Assembly: GCA_947447115.1 (NCBI GenBank)
Contig: CANFKD010000008.1
Span: 1 to 38,595 of the forward strand
Source of the DNA: Caulobacteraceae bacterium
GTDB lineage: Bacteria > Pseudomonadota > Alphaproteobacteria > Caulobacterales > Caulobacteraceae
DNA length: 38,595 bases
Direction: 5' to 3'
Both the position numbers and the translations under genes were made by a program. Positions within the stretch are counted from its first letter, which is position 1, and each line of letters starts with the position of its first letter. The notes beneath the pieces were generated by a model. It was not told where the DNA came from and searched no databases. It was given only the letters and a program-made list of their open reading frames with translations. Positions 15,936-24,293 of the stretch are shown here, one piece after another.

Positions 15936-18200
15936 GTGGATCCGTTAGAAGCGATCAAGGTCACATTCTTCCAAGAATGCGAAGAACAGCTGTCCGAGCT
16001 CGAATCAGGCCTCTTGGCCATGGAGCAGGGCGAGACCGACTCTGAGACCGTCAATGCCGTGTTCCGCGCCGTTCACTCGATCAAGGGCGGCGCTGGGGCC
16101 TTTAGTCTTGAGCCTCTGGTTCGCTTTGCCCACGTCTTTGAAACGACGCTAGATGATGTGCGAGCGGGCAAGCTCGCGCCCGATAACAATGTCGTCAAGG
16201 TCATGCTGCGCGCCGCCGATGTGCTGGCCGACCATGTCCGCGCGGCCCGTGATGGCGGAGTGGTTGAGGAGGCGCGCTCGCAGGAGCTCGCCTCAGCGCT
16301 CGAGGCCTTGAACGGTGAGGCCCCGCTGGCTCCAATCGCCAGCGAAGATTTTGACGATATGCCCGGCTTGGAATTTACCCCCCTGACCGTGTCGGATGAT
16401 GACGGGATTGGCGATGATTTCGGCTTTACGCCGCTGGCGGCGGGGATCATCGAGCTTGAGCCCGAGGGCCCGGCCCTGCGCCGCTGGACGGTGCACCTGC
16501 GACCCAAGAACGCCCTCTATGCTAAGGCCAATGAAACTGGCCTGCTGCTGCGAGAACTGAAGCGTCTTGGCGATATTCAGGTCTCGATCGACCCTGCAGA
16601 TCTTCCCGGCCTGGCAGAGTTGGAACCTGAACACGCCTATTTGAGCTGGACGATTGTCCTGACCACGGATCGCAGCCAATCGGACATTCAAGAGGTCTTT
16701 GAGTTTGTCGATGGCGACTGCGACCTGACCATTACGGCAGACGACGTCCCGAGCAGCCTCCCAGCGATGGGTGAGGCGAGCATCGATGAGCCCTTTGACG
16801 TCATGGCCCTGATCCAACAGGCCCAGGCCGATGTTCAAGCGGCCCCGGCAGCGGCCATCATGGCTGAGATCTTGGCCCCGGCAGCACCGGCACCGGTCTT
16901 TGCCGCCTCGGCACCGTCCATTCCAGTGCCCGTAGCGGCGACGGCTGCCGCTGCAGGTGTGGCGCCGGATGCGGCCCATGGTGCAGCGGCGCAGCAGGCG
17001 ACCATTCGGGTGGATCTGGACCGGGTAGACCGTCTCATCGATCTGGTCGGCGAGCTGGTCATCAACCAAGCCATGTTGGCCCAGCGCGTGACCGAGAGCG
17101 GTGTTCCGCGCTCTTCGAACATCGCCATGGGTCTGGACGATCTCGAGCACCTGACCCGCGAGATTCAAGACAGTGTGATGGCCATCCGCGCTCAGCCGGT
17201 CAAGTCGGTGTTCCAGCGTATGCCGCGTCTGGTGCGCGAAGTTGCAGCCATGACCGGCAAGCAGGTTCGTCTTGTGACTGAAGGCGAAGGCACCGAGGTT
17301 GATAAGACCGTTATTGAGCGCCTGACCGACCCCATCACCCACATGATTCGCAATGCCATCGATCATGGCCTTGAGCGGCCTGAGGTTCGGGTTGCTGCGG
17401 GCAAGGGCCCTGAAGGGACCGTGCGCCTATCGGCCGCCCATCGCAGCGGCCGGATCGTGATTGAGGTTTCCGATGACGGTAAGGGCATTGATCGGCCCCG
17501 CGTGCGCCAGATTGCCATTGATAAGGGACTGATCGAGGTCGATTCCAACCTCAGTGACGAGGATGTCGACAACCTAATCTTCATGCCCGGCTTCTCGACC
17601 GCCTCTTCGGTGTCTGACATTTCCGGACGCGGCGTCGGCATGGATGTGGTCAAGCGCTCCATTCAAGGGCTCGGCGGCCGGATCGCTATTACCTCGAGGC
17701 CCGGTCAAGGCTCGACCTTTACCTTGAGCCTACCCCTGACCCTTGCGGTCTTGGATGGCATGGTCGTCTCGGTCTGTGACCATACGCTGGTTGCGCCCCT
17801 GACTGCGATTATCGAAAGCCTGCAGCCTAAGGCTCAGGATGTGCGGGCCATAGGTCCGGACGCCTATGTCATTGCCATTCGCGACACCTACACCCCGCTA
17901 ATCGATGTCGGGGCTGTGCTGGGCTATCGGACCACGCCGCTCGATCCGACCAAGGGCGTGGCCCTTTTGGTCGAAGGCGAGGGCGGTGCGCGGGCGGCCT
18001 TGATGGTCGACGCCATTCAGGGCCAGCGGCAGGTGGTGATCAAGTCTCTTGAAGCCAATTACCGACAGGTCGAGGGTATTGCCGCCGCCACCATCCTTGG
18101 CGATGGCCGCGTGGCCTTGATCTTGGATGTCGACAATGTGGTAGCCGCCCGGCGACGGGAAAAGGCCCGCAGCGACGCGAAGCTGGCAGCGGCAGGTTAG
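15936..18200 (+). CDS. cheA: Chemotaxis histidine kinase CheA
   Basis: A 754-residue kinase that couples receptor signals to CheY and CheB. Domains: P1 phosphotransfer domain with H47 in [12 protein letters not shown]; a P2-like CheY/CheB docking region at about 185-280; an Ala/Pro-rich linker (about 285-350); P3 dimerisation (about 355-420, starting [19 protein letters not shown]); P4 ATPase with N473 in the N box (RNAIDHG), DDGKGID and GRGVGMDVV; and a C-terminal CheW-like P5. GTG start at 15936 with GGAG nine bases upstream. It should sit in the polar receptor array. Length and all boxes are intact. Confidence 0.97.
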   Translation: MDPLEAIKVTFFQECEEQLSELESGLLAMEQGETDSETVNAVFRAVHSIKGGAGAFSLEPLVRFAHVFETTLDDVRAGKLAPDNNVVKVMLRAADVLADHVRAARDGGVVEEARSQELASALEALNGEAPLAPIASEDFDDMPGLEFTPLTVSDDDGIGDDFGFTPLAAGIIELEPEGPALRRWTVHLRPKNALYAKANETGLLLRELKRLGDIQVSIDPADLPGLAELEPEHAYLSWTIVLTTDRSQSDIQEVFEFVDGDCDLTITADDVPSSLPAMGEASIDEPFDVMALIQQAQADVQAAPAAAIMAEILAPAAPAPVFAASAPSIPVPVAATAAAAGVAPDAAHGAAAQQATIRVDLDRVDRLIDLVGELVINQAMLAQRVTESGVPRSSNIAMGLDDLEHLTREIQDSVMAIRAQPVKSVFQRMPRLVREVAAMTGKQVRLVTEGEGTEVDKTVIERLTDPITHMIRNAIDHGLERPEVRVAAGKGPEGTVRLSAAHRSGRIVIEVSDDGKGIDRPRVRQIAIDKGLIEVDSNLSDEDVDNLIFMPGFSTASSVSDISGRGVGMDVVKRSIQGLGGRIAITSRPGQGSTFTLSLPLTLAVLDGMVVSVCDHTLVAPLTAIIESLQPKAQDVRAIGPDAYVIAIRDTYTPLIDVGAVLGYRTTPLDPTKGVALLVEGEGGARAALMVDAIQGQRQVVIKSLEANYRQVEGIAAATILGDGRVALILDVDNVVAARRREKARSDAKLAAAG

Positions 18201-18204
18201 GACC

Positions 18205-18675
18205 ATGACCCCAATGACCACCTCCTCCTCCAACAGTGCCCTGCGTGAGTTGATCTCGTTTCAGATCGGCGCGCAGGAGTTTTGCGTCGATATCATGTCG
18301 GTGCGTGAGATCCGCGGCTGGACCCCGGCAACGCCCCTGCCCAGAACGCCTGTCTTTGTGCGCGGTGTGATCAATCTGCGCGGTGCCGTCCTGCCGATCG
18401 TTGATCTGGGCTCGCGTCTGGGTCTGCAGATGACCGAGCCGACCGAGCGGCACGTGATTATCGTGACCCGGATTGAAGAGCAGTTGGTCGGTCTGTTGGT
18501 CGATGCGGTCTGCGACATCATCACGGTACGCGACGACCAGATCCAGTCGACGCCTGATGTAGCCTCGGACCTCGTCCAACAATTCGTCAAGGGCATCCTG
18601 TCGATGGAAGGCCGGATGATCAGCCTAATCTATCTGGAGCGGGTCCTCCCCGACCGTGAGGCTGAGGCCGCATGA
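18205..18675 (+). CDS. cheW: Chemotaxis coupling protein CheW
   Basis: A 156-residue adaptor linking chemoreceptors to CheA. The single CheW domain includes [21 protein letters not shown], the [26 protein letters not shown] core and VSDVVQQF-like distal residues. The ATG at 18205 follows the cheA stop by four bases; a second ATG three codons on is also possible. Its end overlaps cheR by four bases (ATGA), so the two are probably translated together. Confidence 0.95.
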   Translation: MTPMTTSSSNSALRELISFQIGAQEFCVDIMSVREIRGWTPATPLPRTPVFVRGVINLRGAVLPIVDLGSRLGLQMTEPTERHVIIVTRIEEQLVGLLVDAVCDIITVRDDQIQSTPDVASDLVQQFVKGILSMEGRMISLIYLERVLPDREAEAA

Positions 18676-19568
18676 GCGATCAGGCAGATATTAAGCGGCC
18701 CGGCAGCGGCAGCAAAAACCTCGTAGAGGGGGAATATCCCTTTACCCAAGAGGATTTTCGCAACATCGCGGCCATGCTGCATGCCGATGCGGGGATTGCC
18801 CTGCCGGACTCCAAGGCGACCTTGGCCTATTCGCGGCTTGCAAAACGTCTGCGCGCCTTGGGCCTGAAGACATTCAAAGACTATTGCGCACTGGTCGCCA
18901 GTCAGGCCGGGGTCGAAGAGCGTCAAAAGATGCTGGCCTCGCTGACCACCAACGTTACAAGGTTCTTTCGTGAACCGCACCATTTTGACCATCTGAAGAC
19001 CAAGGTCTTGCCGGACCTGTTGGCGCAGGCCAAGCGCGGCGGACGGGTGCGGATCTGGTCGGCGGGCTGTTCGACCGGTCAAGAGCCCTATTCCATCGCC
19101 CTGACCATTCTGTCGCTGCTGCCCGATGCCGGGCGCTATGACATCAAGATCTTGGCCTCGGACATTGACCCCAATGTGGTGGCAGAAGGCAAGGCGGGTT
19201 TCTATGACGAGGAATCCTGCTCTGCTATTCCACGCGATCTGATGAAACGCTGGTTCGTGCCCAATCCTGACGATGCCTTCAAGCGTTGGGGCGTAGGTGA
19301 GGCGGCCCGCGACCTGGTCAGCTTTCGCGAGCTGAACCTGATGGGTCAGTGGCCAATGAAGGGCCCGTTCGACATCATCTTCTGCCGCAATGTGGTGATC
19401 TATTTCGAAGAAGAGACCCAAGCCCGGATCTGGAGCCGCTATGCGCCGCTGCTGAGCCCCGGGGGGCGGCTCTATATCGGCCATTCGGAGCGGGTGTCCG
19501 GGCCTGCGACGGCGCTGTTTGAGACTGATGGTTTGACGACCTACCGGCTTGTAGGGGGTAAGGCTTGA
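18672..19568 (+). CDS. cheR: Chemoreceptor methyltransferase CheR
   Basis: A 298-residue enzyme that methylates glutamates on chemoreceptors using S-adenosylmethionine, for adaptation. N-terminal helical domain to about 95 ([13 protein letters not shown]), then the methyltransferase domain with [15 protein letters not shown] as the SAM loop and [12 protein letters not shown] near the end. It overlaps cheW by four bases and cheB by four (TTGA). The receptor genes must lie elsewhere, because none is in this operon. Confidence 0.95.
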   Translation: MSDQADIKRPGSGSKNLVEGEYPFTQEDFRNIAAMLHADAGIALPDSKATLAYSRLAKRLRALGLKTFKDYCALVASQAGVEERQKMLASLTTNVTRFFREPHHFDHLKTKVLPDLLAQAKRGGRVRIWSAGCSTGQEPYSIALTILSLLPDAGRYDIKILASDIDPNVVAEGKAGFYDEESCSAIPRDLMKRWFVPNPDDAFKRWGVGEAARDLVSFRELNLMGQWPMKGPFDIIFCRNVVIYFEEETQARIWSRYAPLLSPGGRLYIGHSERVSGPATALFETDGLTTYRLVGGKA

Positions 19569-20605
19569 GCCCTGTCCGTGTCCTGATTGTCGATGATTCA
19601 GCCACCATGCGGGGGCTGATCAAGGCTGTGCTGTCGCAAGATCCCGCCATAGAGGTGATTGGAACCGCGTCCGATCCGCTTGAGGCGCGCACCGCGATCA
19701 AGTCCCTCAATCCCGACGTCATTACCCTCGATATCGAAATGCCAAACATGAACGGTTTGGAATTTCTCGAAAAGATTATGCGCCTTCGCCCCATGCCGGT
19801 GATTATGGTCTCGACCCTGACCCAACATGGCGCGGTGGCGACCCTCAAGGCCCTTGAAATTGGGGCCTTTGACTGCGTGGGTAAGCCCATGAACGGGGTT
19901 GCGGCCAAGGAGGCCTTTGCCGAGCTGGCTGATAAGGTCAAGGCCGCCGCCCGCGCCAAGATGCGCGCCTTTAGCCAAGCGGTGATCGCCAAGCCGCAGG
20001 CAGACGCCTTCAAGTCCGATGGCCGAGTTCTGGCCATTGGCTCCTCGACCGGTGGTGTTGAGGCCCTGTTGGCGGTTCTGTCGCACTTTCCGGCCAATTG
20101 CCCGCCGACCGTGATCACTCAACATATGCCCGCCAGCTTCACGGCCAGCTTTGCCGAGCGGCTCAATCGCAGCTGCGCGGCCTCGGTCTGCGAAGCCAGC
20201 GAAGGCGCGCCCTTAGAGGTTGGTCAGATCTATCTGGCCCCGGGCGGGGCTCAGCATCTGGAGGTCAGCGGCCTTGGCCAACTGCGTTGCCGTCTCAAGC
20301 CTGCTGATCTGGTCAATGGCCACCGCCCCTCGGTGGATGTGCTGTTTGAGTCCGTGGCGCGCACGGTCGGTGGTCAGTCGGTGGGTCTGATCTTGACTGG
20401 AATGGGCCGCGATGGCGCTAAGGGTCTTAAGATGATGCGCGACGCGGGGGCCTCCACCCTTGGCCAAGACGAATCGTCCAGCGTGGTCTACGGCATGCCG
20501 CGCGTGGCCTTTGAAATCGGCGCGGTAGAGCGTCAGGCGCCCTTGGAGCGCTTGGGTCCTATGGTTCTTAATCTTTGCAATCTAGACCGGCGGGAGAGGG
20601 CGTAA
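19565..20605 (+). CDS. cheB: Chemoreceptor methylesterase CheB
   Basis: A 346-residue two-domain response regulator that demethylates and deamidates receptors. Receiver domain: D10-D11, phosphoacceptor D56 ([12 protein letters not shown]) and K107. Catalytic domain: S161 (IGSSTGG), H187 (ITQHMPASF) and a later Asp in [11 protein letters not shown]. The start is a TTG overlapping the cheR stop (TTGA); the next in-frame ATG would remove half of the first strand. It overlaps cheYII by one base (TAATG). Confidence 0.95.
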   Translation: MSPVRVLIVDDSATMRGLIKAVLSQDPAIEVIGTASDPLEARTAIKSLNPDVITLDIEMPNMNGLEFLEKIMRLRPMPVIMVSTLTQHGAVATLKALEIGAFDCVGKPMNGVAAKEAFAELADKVKAAARAKMRAFSQAVIAKPQADAFKSDGRVLAIGSSTGGVEALLAVLSHFPANCPPTVITQHMPASFTASFAERLNRSCAASVCEASEGAPLEVGQIYLAPGGAQHLEVSGLGQLRCRLKPADLVNGHRPSVDVLFESVARTVGGQSVGLILTGMGRDGAKGLKMMRDAGASTLGQDESSSVVYGMPRVAFEIGAVERQAPLERLGPMVLNLCNLDRRERA

Positions 20606-20994
20606 TGCCAGCGGCCTCGGGAATTTCTGTTCTCATCGTAGACGACCAAATGACTATGCGCGCCTTGGTGCGCAATGGCTTGCAGCAGTTGGGCTTTACC
20701 GAATTTCGCGATGCCGTGGATGGTGAAGATGCGCTGCGTCAGCTCATTGCGCGGCCCAGCCATCTGGTTATATCCGACTTCAATATGCCCAAGCTGGATG
20801 GATTGGCCCTGTTGCGCGCTATCCGTGGCCATCCGCCGATTGCCAAGACTGCCTTCATCATGCTGACCGGCCGTGCAGACCGCGAGTTGGTGCAGCGCGC
20901 TGTGCAGTTCGGGGTCAATAACTATCTGGTCAAACCCTTCACCGTGACAATCCTGAAGGAAAAGATCGAAGCGGTCTTCGGGCCCCTCACATGA
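20605..20994 (+). CDS. cheYII: CheY response regulator (CheYII)
   Basis: A 129-residue single receiver with D13-D14, phosphoacceptor D58 (VISDFNMPKLDG), T88 and K110. It is the second canonical CheY of the cluster and in C. crescentus is considered a main motor-binding candidate. ATG at 20605 overlaps the cheB stop by one base, with GGGAGAGGG just upstream, and the end overlaps cheD by four bases. An earlier start inside cheB would add ten residues unrelated to the family. Confidence 0.92.
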   Translation: MPAASGISVLIVDDQMTMRALVRNGLQQLGFTEFRDAVDGEDALRQLIARPSHLVISDFNMPKLDGLALLRAIRGHPPIAKTAFIMLTGRADRELVQRAVQFGVNNYLVKPFTVTILKEKIEAVFGPLT

Positions 20995-21563
20995 GCCTCG
21001 TGTCACGCGAACAGGAGCCTCTTGCGCTGCCTGAACGACGTGTGCACGTGGTTCAGGGCGAGCACTATGTCACCGATGATGCCAGCGTCATGCTGACCAC
21101 CATCCTCGGTTCCTGCGTTGCCGCCTGTATTCGTGATCCCCTGGCCGGTCTGGGTGGAATGAACCACTTCCTGCTGCCCGGCGGGGAGGGTGAAGATGTG
21201 ACCACCGATTCTGTGCGGTACGGGGCCTATGCCATGGAGCTTCTGGTCAATGGCCTCCTGCGGCAGGGCGCGCGGCGTGAGCGCTTACAAGCCAAGCTCT
21301 TTGGCGGTGCGCGGGTCATCAGTGGCCTGACCGATATTGGCGATCAAAATGCCCGCTTCGCAGAGCGCTATCTGAAGCAGGAAGGGATCAGTTTTGCCGG
21401 CGGCAGCTTGGGCGGCGAACGGGCAAGGCGGATCCAATTCTGGCCCATTTCCGGTCGGGTCCGGCAGATGGCGCTAGCCAAGGATGAGGCCAGTGTGTTT
21501 GAAATCGAGCGGCGGACCAAGCCGTCTGCCCCGGTCGACTCCGGCGCGTTGGAGCTCTTTTGA
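20991..21563 (+). CDS. cheD: Chemoreceptor glutamine deamidase CheD
   Basis: A 190-residue enzyme that deamidates receptor glutamines to glutamates. The catalytic pair is visible: C42 in TILGSCVAACIRD and H59 in GGMNHFLLP, with the 17-residue spacing known from Thermotoga CheD. There is a full C-terminal domain. The last residues, SGALELF, form a short hydrophobic-acidic tail comparable to the end of CheU (GDVDLF). It overlaps cheYII by four bases. Confidence 0.93.
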   Translation: MSLVSREQEPLALPERRVHVVQGEHYVTDDASVMLTTILGSCVAACIRDPLAGLGGMNHFLLPGGEGEDVTTDSVRYGAYAMELLVNGLLRQGARRERLQAKLFGGARVISGLTDIGDQNARFAERYLKQEGISFAGGSLGGERARRIQFWPISGRVRQMALAKDEASVFEIERRTKPSAPVDSGALELF

Positions 21564-21565
21564 TC

Positions 21566-21961
21566 ATGACACCCTCAAGTCCCGTCCAAGCGCTCGGCTC
21601 TACGGATGGCCAGGTCTGTCTGTCCGAGGTGATTCAGACGGCTGCGCTTGAGGCCCGTGACCTTGCCGGCATGGGCAACCGGTTCCAAGGGCTGGTGGCG
21701 GAACTGATGGCATCCTCCCAAGGGGCCCATAGCGCAGAACGGATCGTTCAGGCCCAGGGTCTGGATTCCTTAATTCAGCGCCTATCGGCCCTATCGTCCT
21801 TTCTCGAAGCGCTTGGTCCGAGCCTGCCGCCCGAATGGAAGGTCAATCCGGCCCAAGCCAGTCAAAATCTAACCCTCGATCATTCCGTGCGCCGTTTTGG
21901 TCGCCGGGCCGAAGATCGTATTGCCGCGGCGACAAGGCCCGGCGATGTCGATCTGTTTTAG
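21566..21961 (+). CDS. cheU: CheU, probable CheT/CheZ-like CheY phosphatase
   Basis: A 131-residue mostly helical protein in the place of cheU in C. crescentus and of cheT (after cheD) in Sinorhizobium. I see a DxxxQ motif, D67 and Q71 in QGLDSLIQRL, inside a predicted helix. CheZ uses Asp and Gln in this spacing to remove phosphate from CheY; Sinorhizobium CheT was reported to carry the same motif. The C terminus, GDVDLF, resembles an acidic-aromatic docking tail such as that of CheZ. The phosphatase role is an inference. ATG 21566 was chosen; a TTG at 21560 overlapping the cheD stop has GGAG at better spacing and may be the true start. Confidence 0.6.
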   Translation: MTPSSPVQALGSTDGQVCLSEVIQTAALEARDLAGMGNRFQGLVAELMASSQGAHSAERIVQAQGLDSLIQRLSALSSFLEALGPSLPPEWKVNPAQASQNLTLDHSVRRFGRRAEDRIAAATRPGDVDLF

Positions 21962-21970
21962 GGGTCAAAC

Positions 21971-22576
21971 ATGGCGTCTCCCCCCACCAACCCTAAGGCC
22001 AAGATTAACCTCGAGCGGGCTACCGTTCTGTTGATGGAGGCCAGTCCTCAAGGCATGGACATTCTGGTTCAGGTGCTCAATGGATTTGGCGTGCGCACAC
22101 CGCTTCGGGCCATGTCTGGGGCGTCGGCCATGGAGATAGTCAAGAGCCATCTTCTCGACCTGATCATCGTCGATGCCCAGCTTTCAGACATGGACGGCTA
22201 TGATTTCGTAAAGTGGCTGCGGAGCTCAAAAATCGAGCCAAACTGCGCCGCGCCGGTGATTTTCATGTCCGGCCACACCCAAGTGTCGAATGTCACCAAG
22301 GGACGCGATTGCGGCGCAAGCTTCTTGGTCGCCAAGCCCATCGTGCCTCGCGTGCTTCTGGATCGGGTGATCTGGGTGGCCCGTGAAAATCGAATCTTTA
22401 TCGAGTGCCCCACCTATTCAGGCCCTGATCGCCGCTTCAAATTTGTTGGTCCGCCGCACGGGACCGAAGGGCGGCGCTCTGATGACCTGCCCCTCGAGGT
22501 GGGCACAGCCAATACACCGAACATGTCGCAAGACGCTATTGACTCATTGCTCCAGCCTCAGAAAGCACAGCTGTGA
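21971..22576 (+). CDS. cheYIII: CheYIII/CleA-like receiver with arginine-rich and FliM-like C-terminal motifs
   Basis: A 201-residue response regulator. The receiver (about 17-138) has phosphoacceptor D68 (LIIVDAQLSDMDG), S100 and K122; its first acidic pair is reduced (LLMEASPQ). It is followed by YSGPDRRFKF at 149-158 and HGTEGRR at 163-169, the same layout as in the CleD-like protein and typical of cyclic di-GMP binding Cle proteins. Near the end MSQDAIDSLLQ at 185-195 looks like the N-terminal peptide of the flagellar switch protein FliM (LSQxEIDALL), the CheY-docking site. AGGGG precedes the ATG. The name follows gene order; from memory the C. crescentus equivalent is CleA. Confidence 0.75.
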   Translation: MASPPTNPKAKINLERATVLLMEASPQGMDILVQVLNGFGVRTPLRAMSGASAMEIVKSHLLDLIIVDAQLSDMDGYDFVKWLRSSKIEPNCAAPVIFMSGHTQVSNVTKGRDCGASFLVAKPIVPRVLLDRVIWVARENRIFIECPTYSGPDRRFKFVGPPHGTEGRRSDDLPLEVGTANTPNMSQDAIDSLLQPQKAQL

Positions 22577-23055
22577 CGGTAACAAGACGCCGATTTGAAA
22601 ACCGGCTTTCCAAGTTGATCAAGCTTCCCGGCGGCAAGACCGTTCAAGAGGCCATGGACGATGCCGAAAGCAATATGGAATCCATCCGGGACAAGGTCTT
22701 GGGTGCGATGGACAAAAAGGTCCTTCAGCTTCTGGATAGTGCAGCGTCGGTGACGGCTGACCCCAATCCTGAGGCCCTGACCAATTGCTACAATGTCGCC
22801 AACGAAATCTTTGCCCTCGCCGGTGCCTTTGGTAAGGCGCAGATGGGCGAGGCGGCCTACAGCCTGTGCGAACTGATCGATCGGTCGCGTGAGGCGGGTA
22901 AGTGGAGCGACCCTGCCTTCCAAGCCCATATGAACGCCCTTCGGCTCATGCGCCATGATGAGACCGAAGAAGGCCAAGAGGCCCGCAAGGTCGTCTTGTC
23001 TGGGCTCAGAAGCGTTATTGATGCGGTGACCGGGCCGCCGCCCAAGCCGCGTTAA
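22573..23055 (+). CDS. cheE: CheE, last gene of the che operon
   Basis: A 160-residue helical protein in the place of C. crescentus cheE; its biochemical function is unknown. It has a basic N terminus (TRRRFENRLSKLIKLPGGK) and two helical segments; residues 82-120 include ADPNPEALTN and FGKAQMGEAAYSLCELI. The region from about 78 to 145 aligns by eye with the C-terminal half of the CleD-like protein (DP, G-x-AA-aromatic-x-L, then an H and M a similar distance on). No enzyme motif is visible. GTG at 22573 overlaps the cheYIII stop (GTGA), so the two proteins are probably made together in similar amounts. Confidence 0.65.
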   Translation: MTVTRRRFENRLSKLIKLPGGKTVQEAMDDAESNMESIRDKVLGAMDKKVLQLLDSAASVTADPNPEALTNCYNVANEIFALAGAFGKAQMGEAAYSLCELIDRSREAGKWSDPAFQAHMNALRLMRHDETEEGQEARKVVLSGLRSVIDAVTGPPPKPR

Positions 23056-23074
23056 GGCGCCGCGATCGCCTTAA
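23052..23074. terminator. Shared terminator of the che operon and folE-hisI
   Basis: A perfect 8 bp inverted repeat, TTAAGGCG (23052-23059) and CGCCTTAA (23067-23074), with a 7-base loop. The cheE stop codon lies in one arm and the hisI stop codon in the other. The TTAA ends give short T-runs on both strands. Confidence 0.55.
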
Positions 23075-23463
23075 TCGCGTTCGACGAGCTTGCCTTGATC
23101 CAGGACGCGGTAAAAGCAGGATCGAAAGCCGACGTGGCAGGCCCCGCCGTCTCCCTGTGGCAGGACCTTGATCCAGACGGCGTCCTGATCACAGTCGACG
23201 CGAAGTTCTGTGACTCTTTGAACCTGACCGCTGGTCTCGCCCTTTTTCCAGAGGGCTTGGCGCGAGCGGCTAAAATAGTGGGCCTCGCCCGTATCGACGG
23301 TGAGCTTCAAAGCCTCGGCATTCATCCAGGCCAGCATCAGGACCTCGCCCGTTTCCGCATGGGTCGCCACCGCCGCGATCAGGCCCTTATCGTCAAAGCG
23401 AGGGGCCAGATCGACACCGCGCTCTAAGGCCTCTTGATTGGCGGCAACGGGAAAGTCTGCCAT
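23071..23463 (-). CDS. hisI: Phosphoribosyl-AMP cyclohydrolase
   Basis: A 130-residue zinc enzyme opening the adenine ring of phosphoribosyl-AMP, step three of histidine synthesis. It is the monofunctional form, without the HisE domain. Metal ligands are visible: DCDQD at 90-94, C109 and C116 near the C terminus ([10 protein letters not shown]), and the block [11 protein letters not shown]. The ATG at 23463 lies four bases after the folE stop; a longer reading into folE shows no family similarity. It is a rare partner for folE, though both enzymes are zinc-dependent cyclohydrolases acting on purine nucleotides. Confidence 0.95.
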   Translation of the reverse strand: MADFPVAANQEALERGVDLAPRFDDKGLIAAVATHAETGEVLMLAWMNAEALKLTVDTGEAHYFSRSRQALWKKGETSGQVQRVTELRVDCDQDAVWIKVLPQGDGGACHVGFRSCFYRVLDQGKLVERD

Positions 23464-23467
23464 CCGA

Positions 23468-24100
23468 TCAGCGAGGATTGGCGAGGGCGAGGAAGCGGTC
23501 TTGCAGCGCTTGGTTGGTCTTGAACAGGCCTGTGAAGCGCGTGGTGATGGTGCTGACATGGCGGTGGTGAACGCCGCGCGTTGACATGCACTGGTGCTCA
23601 GCATCGATCATGACCGCAACGCCCGCTGGATCTAGACTTTCATTGATCGCGTCCACGATCTGCTGGGTCATGGTTTCTTGGGTTTGGAGGCGCTTGGCAT
23701 AGATCTCGACGACCCGCGCCAGTTTCGACAGGCCCACGACCCGGTTGGTCGGCATATAGGCGACATAGGCCTTGCCGATGAAGGGGGCCATGTGATGTTC
23801 GCAGTGGCTCTCCACCTCAATGCCGCGCAGCATGACCATATCGTCATAGCCCTGCACATCTTCAAAGGTCCGCGACAGTTCCACTGATGGATCCTGCTCA
23901 TAGCCTTGGAACCATTCACCAAAGGCTTCGACCACGCGCTTGGGGGTGTCGAGCAACCCTTCACGGCGCGGATCATCTCCGGCCCAAGCGAGCAGGGTGC
24001 GAACTGCCGCCATGGCCTCTTCGCGGGTTGGCTTGATCAGACCTTCTGCATCTGAACCGATATTGCCAATGAGGGTCCGGTCTTTTGCCAGAGCATCCAT
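23468..24100 (-). CDS. folE: GTP cyclohydrolase I
   Basis: A 210-residue enzyme making dihydroneopterin triphosphate from GTP, the first step of folate synthesis. Zinc ligands are C100, H103 and C171 ([14 protein letters not shown] and [10 protein letters not shown]). Other diagnostic blocks are [10 protein letters not shown] and [21 protein letters not shown]. The ATG at 24100 has AAGGA 7 bases upstream on its strand; an earlier in-frame start lacks one. It is a FolE1-type enzyme. Its promoter is shared with the divergent cysS region. Confidence 0.96.
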   Translation of the reverse strand: MDALAKDRTLIGNIGSDAEGLIKPTREEAMAAVRTLLAWAGDDPRREGLLDTPKRVVEAFGEWFQGYEQDPSVELSRTFEDVQGYDDMVMLRGIEVESHCEHHMAPFIGKAYVAYMPTNRVVGLSKLARVVEIYAKRLQTQETMTQQIVDAINESLDPAGVAVMIDAEHQCMSTRGVHHRHVSTITTRFTGLFKTNQALQDRFLALANPR

Positions 24101-24293
24101 GGGAGAGTCCTTGGGGTTGAGTTGCGCCGGAACGAGGGTTCCGGGATGACGCGTGACACCCAGCACATCTACGACCAGAAAGCCCGATCGGATCAGTACG
24201 GTGGAAACCTGTGATGGCTAGTCGCAGGACAAATAGTTATATGGGCTTAAATTGGCTTTTGGCTAGCCCAACTCAGCCCCAACTTCGTTTTGA

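Noticed and set aside
16293-17366. Long open reading frame on the minus strand inside cheA
   Set aside because: It is antisense to intact cheA domains and has a His/Arg/Gly-rich composition typical of a reversed high-GC gene.
23464-23604. Longer hisI start inside folE
   Set aside because: The extension lies opposite the folE reading frame's end and has no similarity to HisI; the ATG at 23463 matches the family start.
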